The notes below the pieces were generated by a model. That model was not told the origin of the DNA and did not search any database. It saw only the letters and a program-made list of their open reading frames with translations. Shown here piece by piece: positions 1 through 8,667 of a DNA stretch of 64,000 nucleotides (position 1 is its first letter; each line of letters opens with the position of its first letter). This DNA comes from a virus, in the IMG/VR virus record IMGVR_UViG_3300021962_000084, positions 1 through 64,000 of that record; one strand, 5' to 3'. The position numbers and the translations under genes were made by a program.

Positions 1-1
1 A

Positions 2-1111
2 GTAGTTTCTGCTTGTGTAGTTGGTTCTGGTTCTGCTGCTGGTATCGGATTCGATTCAGCTGTATCAGCTTCAGCAACAAACGTAGCTACTGCTTCATTG
101 AAGACTGTAGCTGTTCCAGTTGGAGTTGGTGGTTTATTGAATGCTGATGTAGAAGCAGTAAAATCTTTCACTTTAAGTGGAACTGGTATTACTGAAGTTT
201 ACAACGCTTTCACAGTTTATGATGGTACTAACGTAATATTCTATGTTAAGCATGGTGGTGGTGCAACAGTATCTGCAACTGTAGATTTCTCTGTACAACC
301 AGTAGAATACAACAGAGGTGATTTCGAAGACCAATCAGCAAATGGTACAAACATTACTGCATTGGATATTCCTGAAATCGATCTTGAATTAAAATCAGAG
401 GCTATCGTTGCTAAGACTCGTAAGTTGAAAGCAGTTTGGACTCCTGAATTAGCGCAAGACCTTAACGCTTACCATTCAATTGATGCTGAAGCTGAATTAA
501 CTTCTATGTTATCTGATTATATCTCTTTAGAGATTGATTTAGAAATCTTAGATATGTTAAAAGCTAACGCTTTAACAACTGAATATTGGTCAGCAACAAT
601 TGGTGAAGAATACAATGGTTCAACTTGGGCTGCTGGTACTAACACATTAGCTTACCAAAAGAACACATGGTATCAAACATTAGGTGTTAAATTGAACAAA
701 GTTTCTAACAAGATTCATCAATTAACATTAAGAGGTGGTGCTAACTTCATCGTTGCATCTCCTGATGTTTGTACTATCTTAGAATCAATTCCTGGATTCG
801 TTGTAAATGCAGATAAAGACGCAATGCAGTTCGCTGCTGGTGTTACTGCAGTTGGTTCAATGAGCAATAGATACACAGTTTACAAAAACCCTTACATGAC
901 TTCTAACGAAATCTTGATGGGTTATAGAGGAAATAACTTCCTTGAGACTGGTGCTGTTTACGCTCCTTATGTACCATTGATTATGACTCCATTAGTGTAT
1001 GACCCACAAAACTTTACTCCACGTAGAGGTGTGATGACTCGTTACGCTAAGAAAATGGTTCGTCCTGAGTACTATGGTAAGATTTATGTTAAAGATTTAG
1101 CATCTATCTAA
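2..1111 (+). CDS. Major capsid protein, T4 gp23-like (5' end cut by window)
   Basis: This is the C-terminal 369 residues of the main head shell protein. The frame is open from base 2, so the true start lies left of the window. The TTG at 98 is internal and is not the start. The recognisable part is the last third: APYVPLIMTPLVYDP, then NFTPRRGVMTRYAKKMV and RPEYYGKIYV, the typical C-terminal block of T4-type capsid proteins (family knowledge). The N-terminal visible part is Ala/Gly/Ser rich. In T4 the protein forms hexamers of the prohead after cleavage by the gp21 protease; the cleavage site would lie upstream and is not visible. The gene ends in a strong terminator, so it is probably transcribed apart from the fibre genes. 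Identity is confident from the C-terminal block and from the neck and tail genes downstream. Confidence 0.92.
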   Translation, partial: VVSACVVGSGSAAGIGFDSAVSASATNVATASLKTVAVPVGVGGLLNADVEAVKSFTLSGTGITEVYNAFTVYDGTNVIFYVKHGGGATVSATVDFSVQPVEYNRGDFEDQSANGTNITALDIPEIDLELKSEAIVAKTRKLKAVWTPELAQDLNAYHSIDAEAELTSMLSDYISLEIDLEILDMLKANALTTEYWSATIGEEYNGSTWAAGTNTLAYQKNTWYQTLGVKLNKVSNKIHQLTLRGGANFIVASPDVCTILESIPGFVVNADKDAMQFAAGVTAVGSMSNRYTVYKNPYMTSNEILMGYRGNNFLETGAVYAPYVPLIMTPLVYDPQNFTPRRGVMTRYAKKMVRPEYYGKIYVKDLASI

Positions 1112-1139
1112 TCTAAAGTAATTCTTAGATAATAAAATT

Positions 1140-1167
1140 GGGAGGTGAGAAATCATCTCCCTTTTTT
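1140..1167 (+). terminator. Rho-independent terminator after the capsid gene
   Basis: A 9-bp stem (GGGAGGTGA with TCATCTCCC, one G-U pair) closes a GAAA tetraloop and is followed directly by six T. It lies 28 bases past the capsid stop codon. Confidence 0.9.
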
Positions 1168-1204
1168 ATGCTATTTTTATTTTTACCCCTTTCTAACTAT
1201 TTTA

Positions 1205-1212
1205 TATTTATA
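1205..1212 (+). promoter_or_regulatory. Candidate phage late promoter (TATTTATA)
   Basis: TATTTATA lies in the gap after the capsid terminator, 20 bases before the ATG at 1233. The same octamer recurs in many other gaps of the window. Promoter function is inferred from this recurrence. Confidence 0.5.
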
Positions 1213-1232
1213 AGAGTAAACACACTAAATAT

Positions 1233-1616
1233 ATGGCAGCCGGAAAATATAATTTTGTAATAGAACAGGGAGCAACTCTAAATTTAAATGTTCAATGGAA
1301 TGATGAAAATGATGACCCTATAAGTTTAGAAGGTTGTCACGCTAGAATGCAAATTCGTCCTGAAATACAATCAAACACAGCAGTACTTTCATTAACATCA
1401 TCTTATTTTGATAGTTGTGGTACTGGATTAAATTTAAGTGGTAGTGATGGAATTACTCCTGTACAATCGGGTTCTATTGGTATTATAATATCAGCACAAT
1501 CATCATCTATGTTGGATTTTGGAGATGCGTACTATGATTTGGAAATTGTTAATGGATGTGAAGTTACAAGGTTATTAGAAGGAAAGGTAAAGTTATCTAA
1601 AAACGTAACTAGATAA
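1233..1616 (+). CDS. Small conserved virion protein (probable beta-sandwich, fibre-associated)
   Basis: A 127-residue protein. It opens with a MAAGKYNFVIEQGATLNLN segment, then QWNDENDDPISLEGCHARMQI, and ends YDLEI...VTRLLEGKVKLSKNVTR. This pattern (an N-terminal strand with IEQGAT, a middle ARMQIR and a C-terminal LLEG.V.LS..VTR) is one I recognise from small structural proteins next to fibre genes in T4-like phages of aquatic bacteria. A link to the N-terminal domain of baseplate or fibre adaptor proteins is likely but is inference. The start codon follows a TATTTATA motif and an A-rich leader without Shine-Dalgarno. It is one base from the collagen-like fibre gene that follows, so the two are co-transcribed and may be partners in fibre attachment. 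Confidence 0.7.
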   Translation: MAAGKYNFVIEQGATLNLNVQWNDENDDPISLEGCHARMQIRPEIQSNTAVLSLTSSYFDSCGTGLNLSGSDGITPVQSGSIGIIISAQSSSMLDFGDAYYDLEIVNGCEVTRLLEGKVKLSKNVTR

Positions 1617-1617
1617 T

Positions 1618-4600
1618 ATGAAAGTAACAGTATCGCAAGATTTATCAACAGTAATAGTAAGTGCATCAGGCCCAAAAGGACCTAAAGGTGAAAAGGGTGA
1701 CCCACATGGTACATCGGGAACATCTGGCACAAGCGGCACATCCGGAACAACAGGCACATCTGGTTCAAGCGGAATATCAGGCACAAATGGTTCATCAGGT
1801 TCAAGTGGCTCAAGTGGTGGTAGAGGTCCATCTGGCACAAGCGGAACACGTGGTACATCTGGGTCATCTGGAACAAGCGCAACTAGCGGAACTAGCGGCA
1901 CATCTGGAATAAATGGCACATCTGGTTCATCTGGTACATCCGGCTCGTCTGGTACAAGCGGAAGTAGTGGGAGTAGTGGAACTAGTGGCAGTAGTGGTAG
2001 TTCGGGTGTAGATGGTACAAATGGTACTGGTGGTAGTTCTGGTTCATCTGGAACTAGCGGCACATCTGGAACTAGCGGCACATCTGGAACTAGCGGCACA
2101 TCTGGAACTAGTGGTACAAGCGGTATCAATGGTTTAGAAGGTTATTTAGCAAAATGGATTTACGATGAAGATACTAATGAAAGTGACCCTGGTACAGGTA
2201 AATTTAGATTAAATGGTTCTTGGAATAATCCATCAATATCAAAAATTATAATTGATAATATATCACATGAACCAGCGGCTATAAATTTTATAGATGTATT
2301 AGATTCTCTTAATATCAATAGTATAATTAAAATTGTAAATGTTTTAGATGATACAATTTATAAATTATTTAGAGTAACTGTTTCTTTGCCCGATGAGAGT
2401 GGGTATGAGGTTTTTGAAGTAGATGAATTATCATCAAACGGATTAGCATCAAATGGTGATGTTTTTGCAATTACACTTCAAGGTGGTAATGGTTCTTCTG
2501 GTACTTCTGGATTATTGCAATTGACATGGAACTCTCCATCGGTAAGAGATAATGGTATCATTACTTTAAATGCAACTTCTCCAAATGCAGTAGTAGAGCA
2601 TGCTTTAACATTTGATGGTAGTTTACTACAATTAACAGGTTCATTTGTTATTAATGGTATTGATTATACAAACCTTAGTAGTTCAAATTCTACAACACAT
2701 ACTAATTTTAGTTCATCAAACGCAACTACTTTTACAAATTTAAGTTCATCTAATTCAACTACATTCACAAATTATAGTAGTTCGGTTAGTGGAAGTATGA
2801 GTTTTTATAGTCAATCATTTGCTAATACACATAATGTTTTTACACAATCTCAAATTGAAATAAATTTAGGTATTAGTGAAGTAAGTGGAGCATTAAATAG
2901 ATTTACATCATCATTATTAGGACAAGTAAATACTATTTCAATATTTACAGCTTCTGTTAATTTTACAACACAATCTCTAAATACTCAAACAGGTTCACAA
3001 GAATTAACTAATTTAAGAATATCTTCTGTAACGGGTTCGATTAACACAACCACATCTTCTTTTGATTCAGTATTTTTAGGAATTAGTTCTGTTACGGGAG
3101 CAATCAACACTACTACTTCATCTTTTGATAATGTGTTTTTAGGAATCAGTTCTGTGACTGGTGCAATCAATACAACTACATCTTCATTTGATAATGTGTT
3201 TTTAAGAATCAGTTCAACAACAGGTTCAATCAATACAACTACTTCATCATTTGATAATGTGTTTTTAGGAATCAGTTCTGTGACTGGTGCAATCAATACA
3301 ACTACTTCATCTTTTGATAATGTGTTTTTAGGAATCAGTTCTGTGACAGGGGCAATGAATACAACTACATCTTCGTTTAATTCTGAATTTATAAAAATTG
3401 GATTAACTACAAGTTCAATTCATTACACAACCGAATCATTAAATTATACGAGCGGAGCACTTAATACACAAACTGGTTCTCAAAACTTAATTAATTATAA
3501 TACATCGGTTTGGACAGGTTCGGTAAGATATGAATTAAATGATTTAGAAGCATATACATCTTCATTAAAAGCCGCTATTGTATTAAATGGTACAAATGTA
3601 ACAATTGTAGGTGAATTAACCGCATCAAAAATTTATACAGAATTTATTAGTTCATCGGTATTGTTTGTAACAGGTTCTAATAAAATTGGTGATGAAACAA
3701 CTGATAAGCATGAATTTACTGGTTCGGTAAATATTAAAGATACGTTGTTCTTAGCAGGAGAACCTTTAGGAAATGGCGAAATAAATGCATTTACCGCATC
3801 TCAAATAAACAATGATATTAGAAACTTATATGTGACTGGTGCATTGAATTCATTTACATCATCTCAAATTGGAAAAGATTTTACACTTTCGATTGTAACA
3901 TCTTCAATTGATGCACATATTCTAAAGCAAGCTACCCAAACGGGTTCACAGGATTTAGTTAATTTAGCAATAAGTTCAACAACAGGTTCAATAAACACAA
4001 CTACATCATCTTTTGATTTAGTATTTAGGGGTATTAGTTCTGTGACTGGGGCTATGAATATACAAAGTAGCTCACAAGATAATTTGAATTATAATTTATC
4101 TATTTTAACTTCTTCAATTGATGCACATATTCTAAAGCAAGCAACTCAAACGGGTTCGCAAGATTTAGTTAATTTACGAATTAGTTCAACTACCGGTTCA
4201 ATCAATACTACAACTTCATCTTTTGATTTAGTATTTATAGGTATTAGTTCTGTAACTGGGGCAATAAATACAACTACATCTTCGTTTGACAATGTATTTT
4301 TAAGAATCAGCTCAACCACTGGTTCAATTAACACAACCACATCATCATTTGATTTAGTATTTAGAGGTATCAGTTCTGTAACTGGAGCAATTAATACAAC
4401 CACTTCATCCTTTGATGCGGTGTTTGCTGGTATTAGTTCTGTAACTGGAGCAATGAACACAACTACATCTTCATTTAACTCTGAATTTGTAAAAATTGGA
4501 TTAACAACATCTTCCATACATTTTACAACACAATCGCTTAATACACAAACGGGTTCACAAAATCAAATAAATTTAGGTATATCGATAGTAACTGGTTCTA

Positions 4601-4959
4601 TAAATTTAGCAACATCATCTATAAATTTCACTACGGGAGCATTGAATATATTTAGTGGTTCGACTAGGATAGAATTAAATAGTATTGAATCATATACAGC
4701 ATCATTAAAATCAGTAGGATTAGTAAGTGGTTCTCAGCAAATATTAGATTATAATTTATTTGCATTAACTGCATCTAATAATACTTTCTATGGTGAAAAT
4801 AGATTTGAAAATAAAGTTACACATACAAATGGTTATATAGTTTTGACACAAGTTTCACAAAGTTTGAATTTCGTAGATGATGCAGCAGCTGCATTGGGTG
4901 GAGTTCCTTTAGGTGGCTTATATAGAAATGGAAACTTTATAGCAATAAGAATAGTATAA
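1618..4959 (+). CDS. Collagen-like tail fibre protein, 1113 aa
   Basis: A fibre protein built of repeats. Residues 1-16 form a short beta head. Residues 17-172 are a collagen-like Gly-X-Y tract that begins GPKGPKGEKGD and continues mostly as GTS/GSS triplets. A short non-repetitive domain follows (about 173-300), then an adapter module (about 300-345) that also follows the collagen tracts of the two other giant fibres. Residues about 345-1060 carry Ser/Thr-rich repeats, many of them 21 residues long with the core ISSVTGAINTTTSSFDNVFL. A module with ISSSVLFVTGSNKIGDE (about 680-706) is shared with the two larger fibres. No enzymatic motif is visible. The likely role is a trimeric fibre shaft for host contact (inference from composition and location). 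It is packed tightly against its neighbours, and the stop/start pattern TAATATG to the next gene suggests one operon. Confidence 0.85.
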   Translation: MKVTVSQDLSTVIVSASGPKGPKGEKGDPHGTSGTSGTSGTSGTTGTSGSSGISGTNGSSGSSGSSGGRGPSGTSGTRGTSGSSGTSATSGTSGTSGINGTSGSSGTSGSSGTSGSSGSSGTSGSSGSSGVDGTNGTGGSSGSSGTSGTSGTSGTSGTSGTSGTSGTSGINGLEGYLAKWIYDEDTNESDPGTGKFRLNGSWNNPSISKIIIDNISHEPAAINFIDVLDSLNINSIIKIVNVLDDTIYKLFRVTVSLPDESGYEVFEVDELSSNGLASNGDVFAITLQGGNGSSGTSGLLQLTWNSPSVRDNGIITLNATSPNAVVEHALTFDGSLLQLTGSFVINGIDYTNLSSSNSTTHTNFSSSNATTFTNLSSSNSTTFTNYSSSVSGSMSFYSQSFANTHNVFTQSQIEINLGISEVSGALNRFTSSLLGQVNTISIFTASVNFTTQSLNTQTGSQELTNLRISSVTGSINTTTSSFDSVFLGISSVTGAINTTTSSFDNVFLGISSVTGAINTTTSSFDNVFLRISSTTGSINTTTSSFDNVFLGISSVTGAINTTTSSFDNVFLGISSVTGAMNTTTSSFNSEFIKIGLTTSSIHYTTESLNYTSGALNTQTGSQNLINYNTSVWTGSVRYELNDLEAYTSSLKAAIVLNGTNVTIVGELTASKIYTEFISSSVLFVTGSNKIGDETTDKHEFTGSVNIKDTLFLAGEPLGNGEINAFTASQINNDIRNLYVTGALNSFTSSQIGKDFTLSIVTSSIDAHILKQATQTGSQDLVNLAISSTTGSINTTTSSFDLVFRGISSVTGAMNIQSSSQDNLNYNLSILTSSIDAHILKQATQTGSQDLVNLRISSTTGSINTTTSSFDLVFIGISSVTGAINTTTSSFDNVFLRISSTTGSINTTTSSFDLVFRGISSVTGAINTTTSSFDAVFAGISSVTGAMNTTTSSFNSEFVKIGLTTSSIHFTTQSLNTQTGSQNQINLGISIVTGSINLATSSINFTTGALNIFSGSTRIELNSIESYTASLKSVGLVSGSQQILDYNLFALTASNNTFYGENRFENKVTHTNGYIVLTQVSQSLNFVDDAAAALGGVPLGGLYRNGNFIAIRIV
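1666..2134 (+). repeat. Collagen-like Gly-X-Y coding tract
   Basis: A nine-base periodicity encodes about 50 Gly-X-Y triplets, mainly GTS and GSS. One G-R-G and a few D or N positions vary the pattern. Confidence 0.9.
2050..2103 (+). repeat. Three perfect 18-bp tandem repeats inside the collagen tract
   Basis: The unit GGAACTAGCGGCACATCT occurs three times head to tail without a mismatch, and an 8-base partial copy follows. Each unit encodes GTSGTS. Confidence 0.9.
3020..4480 (+). repeat. 21-residue (63-bp) fibre repeats
   Basis: Two arrays (about 3020-3370 and 3950-4480) of near-identical 63-bp units encode ISSVTGAINTTTSSFDNVFLG-type repeats. The DNA as well as the protein is conserved, which points to recent tandem duplication. 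Confidence 0.8.
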
Positions 4960-4960
4960 T

Positions 4961-6742
4961 ATGGGAATGCAATTATCAGGTTCATTAAATTTAACTGGTT
5001 CTTTTAATATGACCGGTTCGTTAAGAATAAGCGGAAGTGTTGATGATATTAAATACATTGATTTTGACCAAATTGGTAATACCTCAGCTGTGGGTAGATT
5101 GGGATACGATGATGGTGAAGGTACTTTAACAATTGGGTTGAGTGGAGGTAATGTAGATTTACCAATTGGTGTAATAAATTTTGAAACTTGTTTTAATCAA
5201 GATTCTTCTTCAATATCAAAAGGACAAGCAGTAAGAGTAACTGGAGCACAAGGTAATAGGGTAGCGGTTAAAAAAGCACATGCAATAGATGATGATGGTT
5301 CTGCTGAAATATTAGGCTTAGCAGCTGAAACAATTGAAGTTGGTGTAGAAGGTAAAATTATAACATCTGGACCACTTAAAGGTGTAAACACATCGACATA
5401 CGTAGAAGGACAGAAAGTTTATCTTTCAACAACACCGGGTGCAATTACGGTGGAAAAACCACAAGCGCCGGTTCATATGGTTTGGTTAGGTGTGATTCAA
5501 AGAGTTCATGCTACAATTGGTATTATTAATATTAAGGTACAAAATGGCTACGAAATTGAAGAATTGCATGATGTTAGGATAACAACCGCATCTTTAGCAG
5601 ATAAACAATTGTTAGCAAGAAGTGGTAGTGTTTGGGCAAATCAAACAATAGATGAATTAGGAATTGCAACAACCGCATCATTAAACAATTATACTGGTTC
5701 TAATAATTATGTTTTGTATAGAATAATGCAAACAACCTCATCATTAAATACCCAAACGGGTTCGCAAGATTTGGTTAATTTAGGTATTTCTACATTTACT
5801 GGTTCAATAAGAAGTGAAATAGATTTAATTGAAGCATATACCGCATCGTTAAAAGGAGCAGCAATTGTATCATCTTCACAACAAATAACAAACTATTATA
5901 AGTTCGCTGAAACGGCATCAGCAAATACTTTCTATGGTATTCAAACTATAAGTGGTTCATTAAGAATAAGTGGTTCATTAAGAACAAATATAATAACTGG
6001 TGGATTGGATGTTAATGGTGGTATCACTGGTTCATTCAAAGGAAATTTAGCAGGTGTAGCGGATTATGCATCAACGATAGTGGTTGTAAATACAGGTACA
6101 ACAACCGATACAACATTATACCCAACATTCACATTACAACCTGTATTGGCACAATATACATCTCTTTACTCACATGCATCTTCTTCATTCTTCTACAATG
6201 GTGTGACAAGAAGATTACACATGGAAGGATTTGTTGTTTCTGGTAGTAATAATATTGCAGAAATTAGTGGTTCATTAAATGTAAGTGGTTCAACAAACTT
6301 AACTGGTTCGGTGACGGTAAACCAAAGTAGAATTGATAATGGTTGGACAGCATATACACCGGAATGGACAGCAGCATCTGTAAACCCTGTAATTAACAAC
6401 GGAACAATCGAAGGTTACTACAAAGTAATTGGTAAGACTTGTTTCGTAAGAGGTAATATTGCCATGGGAAGTACAACAACATTTGGTACTGGTGAGTGGT
6501 ATGTATCAATGCCATTTACCGCATCGCATGCAGACGCTATCTTAATGAATGCAACTTTATTAGATAATGGCACTGCTTGGTATAACGCTACAATGGTAGG
6601 AGCAAGAGCAGGATTTAATCACAAAGCACCTATACAATACCAAAATACAGGTGGAACTGCTAGTGATGTAAACCCAACTCAACCATTCACTTGGACAACT
6701 AGTGATAGATTTGTTTGGAACGGAAGTTACGAAATAGCATAA
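4961..6742 (+). CDS. Tail fibre protein with receptor-binding-type C-terminal domain, 593 aa
   Basis: The protein starts with short SGSLNLTGSF-type repeats, which many fibre proteins in this window share. A domain at about residues 65-200 (GVINFETCFNQ through IINIKVQNGYE, with conserved GQAVRVTGA and EGQKVYLSTTPG) resembles the small beta-barrel seen in other phage fibre and decoration proteins. More Ser/Thr repeats follow. The last 140 residues (from NGWTAYTPEWTAASVNPVI to DRFVWNGSYEIA) look like a compact globular tip: a TAYTPEWTA block, then YYKVIGKTCFVRG and GTGEWYVSMPF. Tip domains of this type end many phage side fibres (family knowledge). Function as a receptor-binding tip is inferred. 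A second in-frame ATG lies two codons downstream. The start is separated from the previous stop by one base. Confidence 0.8.
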   Translation: MGMQLSGSLNLTGSFNMTGSLRISGSVDDIKYIDFDQIGNTSAVGRLGYDDGEGTLTIGLSGGNVDLPIGVINFETCFNQDSSSISKGQAVRVTGAQGNRVAVKKAHAIDDDGSAEILGLAAETIEVGVEGKIITSGPLKGVNTSTYVEGQKVYLSTTPGAITVEKPQAPVHMVWLGVIQRVHATIGIINIKVQNGYEIEELHDVRITTASLADKQLLARSGSVWANQTIDELGIATTASLNNYTGSNNYVLYRIMQTTSSLNTQTGSQDLVNLGISTFTGSIRSEIDLIEAYTASLKGAAIVSSSQQITNYYKFAETASANTFYGIQTISGSLRISGSLRTNIITGGLDVNGGITGSFKGNLAGVADYASTIVVVNTGTTTDTTLYPTFTLQPVLAQYTSLYSHASSSFFYNGVTRRLHMEGFVVSGSNNIAEISGSLNVSGSTNLTGSVTVNQSRIDNGWTAYTPEWTAASVNPVINNGTIEGYYKVIGKTCFVRGNIAMGSTTTFGTGEWYVSMPFTASHADAILMNATLLDNGTAWYNATMVGARAGFNHKAPIQYQNTGGTASDVNPTQPFTWTTSDRFVWNGSYEIA

Positions 6743-6761
6743 AATAAGTACATAATACTAA

Positions 6762-6968
6762 ATGGCAATTAATAAAGTATATATATCCGAAGTACCACCA
6801 ATAGTACTTAAAAACCCTGGTAAAGATGGAACTAGTGGTACATCGGGTATATCTGGCACATCTGGAACTTCTGGTATTTCTATGGGTATATCATTAAGTG
6901 ATTTGAAAAATGTTGTATCCCAATCAATTGATTTTAATGATTTTCAAAATAGAATAGAAGCATTATAA
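6762..6968 (+). CDS. Small collagen-like protein, 68 aa
   Basis: A short protein: an N-terminal strand segment MAINKVYISEVPPIVLKNPG, about seven Gly-X-Y triplets (KDGTSGTSGISGTSGTSG), and a C-terminal amphipathic segment LKNVVSQSIDFNDFQNRIEAL that could trimerise as a coiled coil. It is probably a small fibre or a connector for fibres. It lies 19 bases after the fibre with the globular tip and ahead of a new TATTTATA motif, so it closes this fibre cluster. It is short but coding: the composition matches its neighbours, and the start has the same A-rich leader (AATACTAAATGG). Confidence 0.75.
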   Translation: MAINKVYISEVPPIVLKNPGKDGTSGTSGISGTSGTSGISMGISLSDLKNVVSQSIDFNDFQNRIEAL

Positions 6969-7000
6969 TCTTCACCAAACACTATTCTTTTGATTCTTAA

Positions 7001-7008
7001 TATTTATA
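7001..7008 (+). promoter_or_regulatory. Candidate phage late promoter (TATTTATA)
   Basis: The octamer lies 26 bases before the ATG of the neck gene at 7035, in a 66-base gap. It would start the neck operon. Confidence 0.5.
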
Positions 7009-7034
7009 GGTAACGATAAAATAAGTACTTATAA

Positions 7035-8198
7035 ATGATGGAAACTTTAATATATCCTGGTTCATCTTCATTCTTTCCGGGACAAACTCCTTTTGGAATA
7101 TATGATAATGATTATGCTTTTACAGAAGAAGCCCCAAAAGTAGCACTTTGGTGTGCTAGACGATTGGGATACCCAATTCAAAATGTAGAATTAATAGATG
7201 AAAACTTCTATGCATGCTTCGAAGAATCAGTATCCGAATATGGTGCTCAAGTAAACCAATTCAATATTCGTAATAATTTGGATTCTCTAAAAGGGAAGCT
7301 AAAAACTACAAATCTTACAAATAAACTTGTTCAAGGTTCAAATTTACCCACATTAATTGCAATTTCAGATGCGTATGGTACTTTAGCTGGAGTTGGTGGT
7401 AATACGGATATTAAAAAAGGATACATTGAATTACAACCAGGAAAGCAAGAATATGATTTAGATTCTTTATGGTCTGCCGTATCCGAAAGTGGAAAACGTA
7501 TTGAAATTATAAAAGTATTTCAAGAACCAGTACCAGCGATTAATAGATTCTTTGACCCTTATTCAGTTTCTGGACAAGGTACATTGAATTTAATTGATGA
7601 ATTTGGATTCGGTTCATATTCTCCAGCAGCACAATTTATATTGATGCCAATGTTTGAAGATATGCTAAGAATACAGGCAATTGAATTTAATGACCAATTT
7701 AGAAAATCAGCATTTACCTTTAATATTGTAAATGGTAAACTTAGAGTATTTCCAATGCCAACTTCTCAAAATGTAAATCTATATGGAAAATTATATTTTG
7801 ATTATTTTGTAAAAGATGAATTTACTGAAAATTCAACTACAATCACACCATCGGTAATATCTGATTATTCAGATATACCATACAGTTTTATGGAATATAG
7901 TGGTATAAATGATGTGGGTAAGCAGTGGATTAGAAAATATACCCTTGCATTGGTAAAAGAATTATTGGGAGCTGTTAGAGAAAAATATTCAAATATACCA
8001 ATACCTGGCTCTGAAGTGAGTTTGGATGGTGCTGCATTGAGAGCTGAAGCAACTACTGAAAAGGAAGCCCTAATGACTCAATTAAGAGAAACATTAGAGG
8101 AATTAAGTAGAAAAATTCAATTTGAAAACCGAAACAATGAAGCTAATCAACATCAAGAAATGTTGAGAAAAGTTCCATTGGCAATTTATATAGGATAA
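7035..8198 (+). CDS. Neck protein, probable gp13-like
   Basis: A 387-residue protein. The N-terminus reads PGSSSFFPGQTPFGIYDND and then VALWCARRLGYPIQNVELID with FEESVSEYGAQVNQFNIRNNL. The 'RRLG.P...VEL.d....c.eea...y' pattern is what I associate with gp13-type neck proteins of T4-like phages, which join the head to the tail and seal the DNA-filled capsid. The C-terminus is helical and charged (EALMTQLRETLEELSRKIQFENRNNEA). The neighbours support the assignment: the next genes resemble gp14 and gp15, in the same order as in T4. The ATG at 7035 is followed by a second ATG at 7038, and either could be used. No Shine-Dalgarno is present. The family assignment is by pattern only. Confidence 0.7.
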   Translation: MMETLIYPGSSSFFPGQTPFGIYDNDYAFTEEAPKVALWCARRLGYPIQNVELIDENFYACFEESVSEYGAQVNQFNIRNNLDSLKGKLKTTNLTNKLVQGSNLPTLIAISDAYGTLAGVGGNTDIKKGYIELQPGKQEYDLDSLWSAVSESGKRIEIIKVFQEPVPAINRFFDPYSVSGQGTLNLIDEFGFGSYSPAAQFILMPMFEDMLRIQAIEFNDQFRKSAFTFNIVNGKLRVFPMPTSQNVNLYGKLYFDYFVKDEFTENSTTITPSVISDYSDIPYSFMEYSGINDVGKQWIRKYTLALVKELLGAVREKYSNIPIPGSEVSLDGAALRAEATTEKEALMTQLRETLEELSRKIQFENRNNEANQHQEMLRKVPLAIYIG

Positions 8199-8199
8199 T

Positions 8200-8667
8200 A
8201 TGGCAAGATTTGCATTAGGTAGAGATATAAGATTCTTCGAAGGAATTTCAAGAGAATTGGTAGATGCAGTTATCGAAACGGCTGTAGTACTATATAAACT
8301 TGTCATAGAAGATAGTAAAACTAATCTTTATGGAGAATCTTTAAATAAAACATATTATCAAGGAGTAGAGTGTAGTGCAATAATTCAAAGAGATGACACT
8401 CAAGCTAATTATGAAGGATTTGGTGTAGATGCATCTCAAACTGTACAATTTCGTTTTAATAGATTTACGTTAGCAGAAAAAGAATTTTACCCAGAAGTTG
8501 GTGATATTATTTTTCATAATGAAGCTTATTTTGAAATTGATAATGTGACAGAAGACCAATTAATAGGTGGTAGAACTGAAACTGGAGATGGAGAAAAATT
8601 CTCAATTATATGTTCAACATTTATGACTAGAAGAAACGCAATACAAACTGAAATGAGAGTAATATAA
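8200..8667 (+). CDS. Neck/head-completion protein, probable gp14-like
   Basis: A 155-residue protein. The core runs from LYGESLNKTYYQGVECSAI through YEGFGVDASQTVQFRFNRF to FYPEVGDIIFHNEAYFEIDNV. T4 gp14 shows a comparable order: a GED-type loop, an FG-centred strand, then a 'p.eGDliy......fEI..V' block (family knowledge, matched by eye). This protein is shorter than T4 gp14 (256 residues) and lacks its C-terminal extension. It lies between the gp13-like and gp15-like genes with almost no spacing: one base before it, and the stop overlaps the next ATG as TAATG, which suggests translational coupling. Its likely role is to build the neck with gp13. Confidence 0.65.
   Translation: MARFALGRDIRFFEGISRELVDAVIETAVVLYKLVIEDSKTNLYGESLNKTYYQGVECSAIIQRDDTQANYEGFGVDASQTVQFRFNRFTLAEKEFYPEVGDIIFHNEAYFEIDNVTEDQLIGGRTETGDGEKFSIICSTFMTRRNAIQTEMRVI

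Noticed and set aside
98-100. TTG as the start of the capsid gene
   Set aside because: The same frame is open to the left edge with similar composition, so the gene is cut by the window and the TTG is internal.
2050-2111. CRISPR-like short direct repeats
   Set aside because: The repeats are contiguous with no spacers, keep the reading frame and encode Gly-Thr-Ser; they are coding tandem repeats.
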